Assembly: GCA_018896875.1 (NCBI GenBank)
Contig: JAHILT010000078.1
Location: 1 to 12,741 of the forward strand
Reading direction: 5' to 3'
From: Patescibacteria group bacterium
GTDB taxonomy: Bacteria; Patescibacteriota; Minisyncoccia; UBA6257; 02-FULL-45-10c
DNA: 12,741 nucleotides
Both the position numbers and the translations under genes were made by a program. Under the pieces are notes generated by a model. That model was not told the DNA's origin. It saw only the letters and a program-made list of their open reading frames with translations, and ran no database searches. How positions within the stretch are numbered: the first letter of the stretch is position 1; each line of letters starts with the position of its first letter. Positions 5,462 through 11,452 of the stretch are shown here, piece by piece.

Positions 5462-5592
5462 AACTCCCTCCTTGACCGAACATTTTCTTAAAATATTTTA
5501 GGTTCTTGTCCGCCATATATTTTCTTTTCCAAATTCTATTTAATTCTTAATTTACTATTTAATAAGATAGCATAAAAAACCATATCTATCAA

Positions 5593-5617
5593 AAAAATCC
5601 CCTCAACGGGGATTTTT
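5593..5617 (-). terminator. terminator of rplY
   Basis: AAAAATCCCC and GGGGATTTTT form a 10-bp stem with a 5-nt loop. On the minus strand it is followed by T's. It lies 15 nt after the rplY stop codon. Confidence 0.88.
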
Positions 5618-5631
5618 CTATTAAAACAAAA

Positions 5632-6351
5632 TTACTTCTTCGGAGTTTCTGGTGAACCCGCAGGTTTTGAAGCATCTGCCACATCCGCAACCTCCCCTTC
5701 TTTCTTAGCGTCTCTTTCACCTACTTTCTCTTCAGCTTCAACTTTAACTCCTTCTACATCAGCGCTAGCCGCCTCTTGCGCAGCCAATTCTTCTTCTTCT
5801 GTTACTTTAGCCGAGGCTGTGACAATAACAGTTTCCGGATCAATTAATATTTTTACCTTTTTAGATACAGACAAATCTTTAACATACAAACTCTGATCAA
5901 TTTCTGTAAGTTTAGAAATATCAACTTCTATAGTATGTAAAATATCTATAGGCAATGCCTCAATTTCAATTTCTTGAATAGACTTAATCAAAAGACCATT
6001 CTTTTCTTTGACTGCTGGAGATACACCAATAAATTCTATAGGCACAAAAACTCTAATTTCTTCATCCATTCTTACTTTATACAAATCAATATTCAAAATA
6101 TCGCCACTTACTCCATCATAAGCAACATTATTAATAATGACAGGATATTTTTCCCCATCTAAAATAGCATTAACAACCGTATTCTCCCCTGCTTCTATAT
6201 AAACTTTATTAAAAGCCCTAGAAGGAATCATAAGATGTAAATTTTGAATACCCTTACCATAAAGCTCAGCTGGAATTAATCCCTTCTGCCTTAAGGTACG
6301 AGGCTTCTCTGACATTTCTCGTTTTTGAACTTGTAAATCCATCCCACACAT
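5632..6351 (-). CDS. rplY: 50S ribosomal protein L25 (CTC/TL5 type)
   Basis: Large-subunit protein that binds 5S rRNA. Residues 5-95 match the L25 5S-binding domain (MDLQVQKRE, TLRQKGLIPAELYGKG, INNVAYD, ILNIDLYKV). Residues 96-182 match the second beta domain of long CTC/TL5-type proteins. Residues 185-239 are an acidic, Ala/Glu/Lys-rich low-complexity tail. At 239 residues it is the long form, unlike the 94-residue E. coli L25. The start is either the ATG at 6351 or the one at 6342; family alignment favours MDLQVQKRE from 6342, but neither has a good Shine-Dalgarno site. Both starts lie inside one arm of a 20-bp inverted repeat (6341-6360/6453-6472) that surrounds its promoter, which points to control of translation by mRNA folding. 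A terminator follows. Identity is firm; regulation is inferred. Confidence 0.93.
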   Translation of the reverse strand: MCGMDLQVQKREMSEKPRTLRQKGLIPAELYGKGIQNLHLMIPSRAFNKVYIEAGENTVVNAILDGEKYPVIINNVAYDGVSGDILNIDLYKVRMDEEIRVFVPIEFIGVSPAVKEKNGLLIKSIQEIEIEALPIDILHTIEVDISKLTEIDQSLYVKDLSVSKKVKILIDPETVIVTASAKVTEEEELAAQEAASADVEGVKVEAEEKVGERDAKKEGEVADVADASKPAGSPETPKK

Positions 6352-6472
6352 AACAAAGACTGGAAAGCAAAGCTTTCTCTGACTTTGTTGTTTTATTAAT
6401 GTTTATAAATAATGTTAAATTATACGATATTCCTACACAAAATCAAATATTGGTCTTTGTTATGTGTGGGAT
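6341..6472 (-). promoter_or_regulatory. 20-bp inverted repeat enclosing the rplY promoter and covering its start codon
   Basis: Positions 6341-6360 and 6453-6472 are perfectly complementary over 20 bp and are separated by 92 nt. The arm near rplY contains both candidate start codons. In mRNA reading through from the aldolase gene, which has no terminator after it, both arms would be present and could sequester the start. In mRNA from the internal promoter the far arm is absent. A competing hairpin (6352-6358 with 6383-6389, inner stem 6363-6368/6372-6377) can form in the short leader. Confidence 0.65.
6419..6446 (-). promoter_or_regulatory. rplY promoter
   Basis: Minus strand TTGATT (6441-6446), a 16-nt spacer and TATAAT (6419-6424). 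The predicted start near 6412 gives a leader of about 60 nt. The promoter lies inside the loop of the inverted repeat. Confidence 0.6.
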
Positions 6473-6482
6473 CCATAATTTT

Positions 6483-7379
6483 TTATTTCAGATTATTAAA
6501 AAGTTTTAATCTATCATAAACTATTTTTTTAATTTCCGCAAATGTTCCCGATAATAATTTATACGGCGTAGTCTCATTTTTATTCAATGCAAATTCTTTT
6601 TCTAAAGAACTTCTCCATGCGCGTCTTATTTCTGTATTAATATGAATCGTGCTTATCCCCGCGCTAATCGCTTTTTTAAAATCAGCATTAGAAATTCCCG
6701 AGCCTCCATGAAGCACCAACGGGATACCAACCGCTTCACGAATCTTTTTAATACGATTAATATCCAATCTAGGATTTAAAATTGTTTCCGCTTTTATAAT
6801 CATCCCATGAATATTGCCAACAGCTGGAGATAACAAATCAATCTTAGTCTCCTTAACAAATTGCTTAGCCTCCTCTGGTTTAGTGAGGTCTTTAGACCCA
6901 ACAGACACATCAATTGGCAAAGAACTCAAAACACGAGAAGATCCTCCTATATAACCCAACTCCCCTTCCACTAATATATTTTTATTTTTTGATTTTATAT
7001 ACTCAACAGCTTTTTTAGTTTGTTTAATATTTTCTTCAAACGAAAGTTTACTTGCATCAAAAATAATTGCATCATACCCTACCGAAACAGCCTCCTCAAC
7101 TTCTTTCAAAGAATGAGTATGATCTGAATTTATAAAAATTGGAAAATTATAATCTTCTCTTAATCTCCTCACCATCGCTTCCGCCAAATTCATTTTCAAA
7201 AACCGCGCCTCCCCTTCAGACGTCCCTATAATAATCGGTATTTTAACTTTTTGGGATTTAGATAATTCAAAAGCCACCTCAAATATAGCCCTCAAAGTCA
7301 TCGCATCAGAAATATTAAAATGCCCAATAGCTACTTTATTCTTTTCAGCTTTTTTAATTAAATTTTTTAAACTTTGCAT
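6483..7379 (-). CDS. class II (zinc-dependent) ketose-bisphosphate aldolase, fructose-bisphosphate aldolase family
   Basis: Metal-dependent aldolase of about the usual TIM-barrel length (298 residues). It probably cleaves and forms fructose 1,6-bisphosphate from dihydroxyacetone phosphate and glyceraldehyde 3-phosphate in the cytoplasm. Family landmarks occur in order: GHFNISD near the N terminus; INSDHTHS with catalytic Asp86 and zinc ligand His87; VEGELGYIGG (137-146); SPAVGNIHG with ligand His191; LVLHGGSG with ligand His224 and phosphate-binding glycines; and HINTEIR (247-252), equivalent to the family KINTDT-like segment. Class II members also act on tagatose or other ketose bisphosphates, so the exact substrate is not settled. 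An extended -10 lies 7 nt before the ATG, suggesting a leaderless mRNA. No terminator separates it from rplY. Class identity is firm, substrate moderately so. Confidence 0.9.
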   Translation of the reverse strand: MQSLKNLIKKAEKNKVAIGHFNISDAMTLRAIFEVAFELSKSQKVKIPIIIGTSEGEARFLKMNLAEAMVRRLREDYNFPIFINSDHTHSLKEVEEAVSVGYDAIIFDASKLSFEENIKQTKKAVEYIKSKNKNILVEGELGYIGGSSRVLSSLPIDVSVGSKDLTKPEEAKQFVKETKIDLLSPAVGNIHGMIIKAETILNPRLDINRIKKIREAVGIPLVLHGGSGISNADFKKAISAGISTIHINTEIRRAWRSSLEKEFALNKNETTPYKLLSGTFAEIKKIVYDRLKLFNNLK

Positions 7380-7386
7380 TGTTTTT

Positions 7387-7395
7387 ATTATACCA
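7387..7395 (-). promoter_or_regulatory. extended -10 promoter of the aldolase gene
   Basis: Minus strand TTTGGTATAAT with TATAAT at 7387-7392, 7 nt before the ATG, predicting a leaderless transcript. The -35 position falls in the terminator of the preceding gene and has no consensus. Confidence 0.6.
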
Positions 7396-7407
7396 AATTT
7401 ATTAAAA

Positions 7408-7435
7408 AAAGCCCCTCATGATTATGAAGGGCTTT
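7408..7435 (-). terminator. terminator of the 90-residue gene
   Basis: A 12-position stem (7408-7419 with 7424-7435, one wobble on the minus strand) followed by TTTTTTT. The gene's TAA stop codon (7434-7436) lies in the base of the stem. Confidence 0.85.
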
Positions 7436-7706
7436 ATTTTAAACTTATTATTCCACTATCTATTATTTTATTTTCAAAAAAAACTGACCATTTTGCATCA
7501 ACAAAATCAAAACCGCATCCAATTTCAATAGTTTTAGCTTCTTCTTCAAGTCCTTCTATTATTTTAAACAATAAATTTCCTTTTATCTCTCGTCGTATAG
7601 CTATTTCAATTGAAACCTTTTCTATTCCCATAATATAAGAACCGTAAACAAAAATCACTAATAATTTTAGATTCTTGTCTTTTTCATTTTTCTTTTTTTC
7701 TTCCAT
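7434..7706 (-). CDS. small hypothetical protein
   Basis: Unrecognised 90-residue protein. Residues 1-13 are charged (MEEKKKNEKDKN). Residues 14-27 (LKLLVIFVYGSYIM) are moderately hydrophobic but look like a buried strand rather than a clear membrane helix. The rest alternates strand-like and helical segments, ending WSVFFENKIIDSGIISLK, which suggests a compact alpha/beta domain. AAGGAGG (7711-7717) sits 4 nt before the ATG. Its leader resembles that of the paralog A coiled-coil gene, and it has a private terminator of the same AAAGCCC/GGGCTTT style. It is probably transcribed alone. No motif supports a function. Confidence 0.7.
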   Translation of the reverse strand: MEEKKKNEKDKNLKLLVIFVYGSYIMGIEKVSIEIAIRREIKGNLLFKIIEGLEEEAKTIEIGCGFDFVDAKWSVFFENKIIDSGIISLK

Positions 7707-7745
7707 ACTTCCTCCTTATTAAATTTTTAAAGTTCAATTTTTCCC
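7707..7745 (-). promoter_or_regulatory. 5' leader with strong Shine-Dalgarno site
   Basis: Contains ACTTTAAAAATT and AAGGAGGAAG before the ATG, matching the leader of the 3751-4248 gene. No clear promoter hexamers were identified. Confidence 0.45.
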
Positions 7746-7839
7746 AAAAAACAGCTAACCTCTCTTAATATCAAAATATGCCTTTAAACCTAATCCGTCA
7801 ACGCTTTTCTAAATAATTGCTATCAAATTACCACTATCC

Positions 7840-7942
7840 CTTTCTTTCTCCCGAAGTTGAAATAAATCTTTATATATTTAAATCTTTAAATAATCTTAAT
7901 TCTTTTGTTTTTGAATTACTATCGTATTTCTACTGAATTACT
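7840..7942. repeat. 103-nt direct repeat, copy 2
   Basis: Same length as 1894-1996 and differing at three positions by eye. As in copy 1 it is followed by a pyrimidine-rich tract and a CTAGT array, and then by the 3' end of a minus-strand gene. The gene-free interval 7707-8100 holds only the leader above and these repeats. Confidence 0.85.
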
Positions 7943-7964
7943 ATCTTTATTTCTCTTTCTTTGT

Positions 7965-8096
7965 TTGTAAATTGTAAATTCTAAATTGTAAATTACTTCC
8001 CAATCCCTAGTCCCCAATTACTAGTCCCTAATCCCTAGTGGCTAACCCCTATTTTAATCCCTAGTGGCTAATCCCTAGTCCCTAGTCGCTAACAAC
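7965..8096. repeat. TAAATTG tandem words followed by a degenerate CTAGT array
   Basis: Positions 7965-7996 repeat AAATTGT/AAATTCT words. Positions 7998-8096 contain many CCCTAGT, CCCTAAT and GGCTAAC heptamer-like words, less regular than 2022-2105. The tract ends five bases before the stop codon of the membrane protein gene. Confidence 0.7.
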
Positions 8097-8100
8097 TATC

Positions 8101-8808
8101 CTACACCCTAAACCCCACCAATCCTAAAAGACCTATAAAATAACCTCCAAATAAAATAGTTACAAAAGCAGACGCTAAAAATAATATTCCTAATGTTGTA
8201 TAAGTTTTTTTAAACAATGAAAGACGTACAATAGAAATTACAACGGCGCTTAAAAAAGACATCAACAAAAATATTATAAAATTCGGCCAACCAACTGTTA
8301 AAGCCAACAAAAATCCAATTTCAGTTTCTCCTTTTTCGAATAATCTATCTTTATATTTACGCAACAACAATAAAAATAAATAAAACGCCGTAGCAATCAA
8401 CAAAGAAACCACCAACTCCATCCAAAACCTTCCCCACGAATAGAAAAGAAAATAACCGAATTTATTATTAAAAATCCAAAACAATTTTCCAGAAAAAGAC
8501 TCCAAAACAGAAAGATCTATAACATTTTTATTTAAAAGAAGTTTTGTAAATTCGCTACTAGACCAAACATGATATTGCGCTAACGTCGCCAATAAAGAAG
8601 CTAAAACTTTAAAAGCTAAAACAACTGAAATTAAAACTTTATAACTAATCCGAGAAACAACTTCACGAAATTTCAAAAAAATAGACGGAAAAGAATGGGG
8701 ACAATTCAATCGTTTACAAGCAACAATTAAAACCACCACCAACCCGATAATATAATAGTCCCATTTAAGAAATGGGATTAATAAATAAGTTAAAATAAAA
8801 TCCATCAT
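8101..8808 (-). CDS. multi-pass membrane protein, possibly a degenerate prepilin peptidase-like (A24) protein
   Basis: A 235-residue integral membrane protein with about six hydrophobic segments (near 5-15, 19-31, 57-78, 130-149, 164-196 and 204-232). I do not recognise it firmly. Residues 129-232 resemble the C-terminal half of type IV prepilin peptidases: a membrane helix, then a loop with GETE (160-163) where the family has the catalytic GxGD, then LLALTVGWPNFIIFLLMSFL, like family stretches of the type LxGLWLGWPxxLLALFLAFL, and a final small-residue helix. The first catalytic Asp region (typically IPD) is not visible, and the second Asp is replaced by Glu, so peptidase activity is doubtful. 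An extended -10 (8826-8834) precedes it with a predicted leader near 11 nt and no Shine-Dalgarno site. It may belong to a pilus or envelope process; this is a weak inference. Confidence 0.75.
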   Translation of the reverse strand: MMDFILTYLLIPFLKWDYYIIGLVVVLIVACKRLNCPHSFPSIFLKFREVVSRISYKVLISVVLAFKVLASLLATLAQYHVWSSSEFTKLLLNKNVIDLSVLESFSGKLFWIFNNKFGYFLFYSWGRFWMELVVSLLIATAFYLFLLLLRKYKDRLFEKGETEIGFLLALTVGWPNFIIFLLMSFLSAVVISIVRLSLFKKTYTTLGILFLASAFVTILFGGYFIGLLGLVGFRV

Positions 8809-8825
8809 AATAATAATTTTCTTTA

Positions 8826-8834
8826 ATTATACCA
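8826..8834 (-). promoter_or_regulatory. extended -10 promoter of the membrane protein gene
   Basis: Minus strand TTTGGTATAAT with TATAAT at 8826-8831, 17 nt before the ATG. The motif is identical over 11 nt to that of the aldolase gene. Confidence 0.55.
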
Positions 8835-8843
8835 AATAATTAT

Positions 8844-9008
8844 CACTCTTTCTTCGCCTATAAATAGACAGTCCACTCTTTCTCTTCTACATAACTGCTT
8901 ATCTGCCTGTATAACTATGTGTCTCGCTCTTGAGATGCACTCTTTGTTTGCGCGACATGTTTGAGTGAAACGAGTCGTCGCGCTTTCTGTGTATCTCTGC
9001 CCGCTCAT
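8844..9008. other. GC-richer intergenic island with a 7-bp hairpin and three CACTCTTT words
   Basis: Composition differs from the surrounding DNA. CACTCTTT occurs at 8844, 8874 and 8939. GCGCGAC (8950-8956) pairs with GTCGCGC (8977-8983), enclosing GTTT/AAAC (8959-8962/8968-8971). A 61-codon minus-strand ORF spans it, but it overlaps the promoter at 8826 and has no ribosome-binding site or recognisable sequence. It could be an RNA gene or a decayed insertion. Function not determined. Confidence 0.35.
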
Positions 9009-9031
9009 TTATTTTTTGGAAAATATATAAT

Positions 9032-9091
9032 GTTCGGCCGATTGTTTTGAGGAACATCTCTTAGCCGTTCCGAAAAAATAATTGGCAGAAC
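9032..9091 (+). repeat. dispersed folded repeat, copy 2 (candidate structured RNA)
   Basis: Positions 9032-9048 pair with 9075-9091 over 17 positions, with one G/A mismatch and two G·U pairs on the plus strand. An inner hairpin GAGG/TCTC has loop AACA. The core 9053-9079 is identical to 864-890 of copy 1, while the stem letters differ and remain paired. It lies 24 nt past the end of the 412-residue gene, on the opposite strand. Confidence 0.7.
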
Positions 9092-9114
9092 AAATCTATT
9101 TCAATAATAAAATC

Positions 9115-10353
9115 TTAAAATTTAATTGTTCCCTTATCAAAATTTTCCACTAATAATTTTTCCATCTCTTCTTCTCCTCCCACATATTCAGAAAATATCT
9201 TAGTCCACATTGCTTCACGTTGATGATAATTAAATGTTTCATTTTTTCCTTCCATAAAAGAAACTAACGACATAGCATTATCTTCTAAATCAAAACTAAC
9301 AATTTGGTCTATTCCATCCTTAAAAATTCCACCAACCCAATCTAAATTATTCCAAATTTTCAAATCCATTTTTTTATCACTATCTTCAGGACTAAAAAGA
9401 GCAAGGTCTCTTTCTCCTCTTAGCCAATACAAAGACTCTGGATTAACCCTAGGTAAAAATAGACGAGTGTCATTGGGGTCTACTTTAGCTAAATACCTTT
9501 GAATGATTAACCACTCACCATCCTCTACTTTAAAAACATCTTTCACATCCCCTCTCAAAAGAGACTTTAATCTTTCGGCAAAATCTGGCTTATCAAAATA
9601 AGATTCAAAAAGATTAGAATAAAATTTAATTTCATAAAAATAATGAAGAATTAAAGCAAAGTCTCTTAAAAATTTTCCAGGAATATTTTCAAAAATAGGA
9701 TTAACAAATACCACACCAAACTCTTTAAGATGACTAACATTGTGATGTTTTTTAGCTACAAATTTTTTAGCAACTTCTAACCAAACATCACCCAAAACTT
9801 TTACTTCAATCTCTCTTTCTTCAAAATTATCAGGAGTAAATTTACTATAAGCTACTTCAAAAGTTTCGTGCATCCACTCATCGGTTTCAACAAATCTTAA
9901 AGAAGAAAAAATTTCAATAACATCATATTTCTCTAAAACCTCATCAATATTGGAAGCCTTTAAATAATCTAAAAGTTTTTGCGATGGTCTTTCTCTTAAT
10001 ATCTTTTTTGCATATTCTTTTTTTAGAAAAAATCCACGCGATACTTTTGCTATTTTCTTAGCTAGAAAAACAGATTTTTCAAAAATATTTTTTCCTTCAA
10101 CTATCTCTAAAAATGCAAGGAACTGCTTTTCATGACTCAAAATAGTTTGTCTTAAAACCCCCTTAACATGCTCGGCCGAACGATCGTTAGAATTGAGAGC
10201 CCTTAAAGTATCCTCCATTATTTTTTCATTCTCCAGTTCAACTTTCTCTAAAACCCCAGACTTCCCTGTTCTTTCAGTCATCACTTTATCAATCTTCTCT
10301 AACATCGTTTTCTCTACTCCTAAAATTTTCGCTAAATGTTCTAATTTTTCCAT
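9115..10353 (-). CDS. conserved-looking hypothetical protein of 412 residues
   Basis: I cannot assign a known family. The protein is soluble, with no signal peptide or membrane helix. Residues 1-50 look helical and heptad-like (MEKLEHLAKILGVEKTMLEK). Residues 60-145 are helical and Lys/Glu-rich. Residues 150-260 form an aromatic-rich middle (WMHETFEVAYSKFTPDNFEE, then KKHHNVSHLKEFGVVFVNP, then HYFYEIKFYSNLFESYF) with clustered His at 203, 204, 208 and 237, which might bind metal or form an active site. Residues 280-412 contain WLRGERDLALFSPED and a Trp/Phe-rich end. It follows the PfkB kinase gene by 51 nt and is probably last in the cluster, which suggests a link to sugar-phosphate metabolism. 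I have an uncertain impression of similar proteins in other Patescibacteria; a database search is needed to confirm it. Weak Shine-Dalgarno (AGGG, 12 nt upstream). Confidence 0.75.
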   Translation of the reverse strand: MEKLEHLAKILGVEKTMLEKIDKVMTERTGKSGVLEKVELENEKIMEDTLRALNSNDRSAEHVKGVLRQTILSHEKQFLAFLEIVEGKNIFEKSVFLAKKIAKVSRGFFLKKEYAKKILRERPSQKLLDYLKASNIDEVLEKYDVIEIFSSLRFVETDEWMHETFEVAYSKFTPDNFEEREIEVKVLGDVWLEVAKKFVAKKHHNVSHLKEFGVVFVNPIFENIPGKFLRDFALILHYFYEIKFYSNLFESYFDKPDFAERLKSLLRGDVKDVFKVEDGEWLIIQRYLAKVDPNDTRLFLPRVNPESLYWLRGERDLALFSPEDSDKKMDLKIWNNLDWVGGIFKDGIDQIVSFDLEDNAMSLVSFMEGKNETFNYHQREAMWTKIFSEYVGGEEEMEKLLVENFDKGTIKF

Positions 10354-10375
10354 TAAATCTTTTTACCCTAGTAAA

Positions 10376-10406
10376 TGCTCTTTGAGCAATTCGCCAAAGG
10401 CGAATT
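10376..10406 (-). terminator. two adjacent hairpins between the PfkB gene and the 412-residue gene
   Basis: AATTCGCC/GGCGAATT (10388-10395 with 10399-10406, loop of 3) begins inside the TAA stop codon of the kinase gene. TGCTC/GAGCA (10376-10380 with 10384-10388) overlaps it by one base. No T-run follows directly, so this may be an mRNA processing or stability element, or a weak terminator, rather than a full stop. Confidence 0.5.
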
Positions 10407-11403
10407 ATTTAACAGGGTAAATTTTAATTTTTAAATTTTTAAATCTTGATTTATTAAAATCTCCTTTTTTTATTATACCAGGCGTTGTTCCGATATGTTC
10501 CACCACCGAAGTAGCGTTAGCACTAGCCAACCGAATCGCATTTTTTATATCTTCAACATCAAAATCCTTTTTTTGCATCAACCCAGCCGTAAAACCGCTT
10601 CCAAACGCATCACCAGCACCCGTCCTATCAGCCATAATTTTTTCTCTAAAAATCCCAGCTTTAAAAATATGTTTTCCATCTGACACTGTAACCCCTTTAG
10701 GACCATTCGTAACAGCCACAATCCCAGGCATTAAATCATCTAATCGTTTAAAAACTTTTTTTTCTTTTTTGAAAGAAATACCAACCAAACTAGCCGCCTC
10801 CCCCTCATTCACAACCAAAAAATCAATATATTTTAAATTATCTAAAATCTCTTTTTTTCTATACTTAATATGAAAACCGCTTGGATTAAAAGCTACCTTA
10901 ATTCCATTCTTCTTCGCGAACTTCAACATAGGTTTAAAAAACCTAATTGATTCTCCCGCCAAAGAAATATACCACCATTTGCTTTTTAATTTATTCCAAG
11001 GAATATCTTTTAAACTCAAATTACTTGAAGCTCCGTGATAACCCAAAATAGTTCTCTCACCTTTATTTAATAAAAGAGTAGATTGCGCCGTAATACTATT
11101 TTTAGCCACAGCAAATATTGGTAAAACTTTTTCTTTCTTAAGAAAACTTTTTATTTCTCTACCAGCCAAATCATCTCCTATTTTTCCAAAGCAAGCAGTT
11201 TTAAATCCCATTCTACTAAACGTCACACTAGCATTAGCCGAATTTCCGCCAATCGTACATACTATTTTTTTCACTTCTAATTTTTCACCAAAAGGCAAAA
11301 CTATTGCCTTCCCCAAAGGAGTCTTAGTCCAATTAATAATTTCACAATCCAATTCCAAAAAATTATCTTTTGTAATGGATCCAATTGTAATAACATCAAA
11401 CAT
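10405..11403 (-). CDS. PfkB/ribokinase-family carbohydrate kinase
   Basis: ATP-dependent sugar or nucleoside kinase of the PfkB fold, 332 residues. The substrate-side motif is GGNSANASVTFSRMG (52-66), close to PfkB signature 1. The C-terminal signature DRTGAGDAFGSGFTAGL (259-275) contains catalytic Asp265 and the anion-hole glycines. VVNEGEA (197-203) matches the conserved N-x-x-E element that helps Mg/phosphate binding. The family phosphorylates ribose, fructose, 1-phosphofructokinase substrates, adenosine and others, so the substrate cannot be read from the sequence. Position between transketolase C-subunit and the 412-residue unknown favours a sugar of the pentose or hexose phosphate pathways. 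An extended -10 sits 8 nt before the ATG, so it probably has its own leaderless transcript besides any read-through from the transketolase gene. Confidence 0.92.
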   Translation of the reverse strand: MFDVITIGSITKDNFLELDCEIINWTKTPLGKAIVLPFGEKLEVKKIVCTIGGNSANASVTFSRMGFKTACFGKIGDDLAGREIKSFLKKEKVLPIFAVAKNSITAQSTLLLNKGERTILGYHGASSNLSLKDIPWNKLKSKWWYISLAGESIRFFKPMLKFAKKNGIKVAFNPSGFHIKYRKKEILDNLKYIDFLVVNEGEAASLVGISFKKEKKVFKRLDDLMPGIVAVTNGPKGVTVSDGKHIFKAGIFREKIMADRTGAGDAFGSGFTAGLMQKKDFDVEDIKNAIRLASANATSVVEHIGTTPGIIKKGDFNKSRFKNLKIKIYPVK

Positions 11404-11411
11404 ATTAATAT

Positions 11412-11420
11412 ATTATATCA
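11412..11420 (-). promoter_or_regulatory. extended -10 promoter of the PfkB kinase gene
   Basis: Minus strand TTTTGATATAAT, TATAAT at 11412-11417, 8 nt before the ATG at 11403. It lies in the 49-nt gap after the transketolase stop codon and predicts a leaderless mRNA. Confidence 0.55.
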
Positions 11421-11452
11421 AAATTTCTGCCATTCCCACACTCTTTGTCATT

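Noticed and set aside
5394..5516. 40-codon ORF overlapping the start of paralog B, a possible leader peptide
   Set aside because: It is not conserved in front of paralog A, whose corresponding frame is closed, and most of it overlaps the signal-peptide coding region in another frame.
8950..8983. tRNA, tmRNA or RNase P RNA in the GC-richer island
   Set aside because: No T-loop consensus, anticodon arm or conserved RNase P or tmRNA sequence is visible; only a single hairpin is supported.
8823..9008. 61-codon minus-strand ORF
   Set aside because: No ribosome-binding site, no recognisable sequence, and its end overlaps the extended -10 of the next gene. Kept only as a compositional island.
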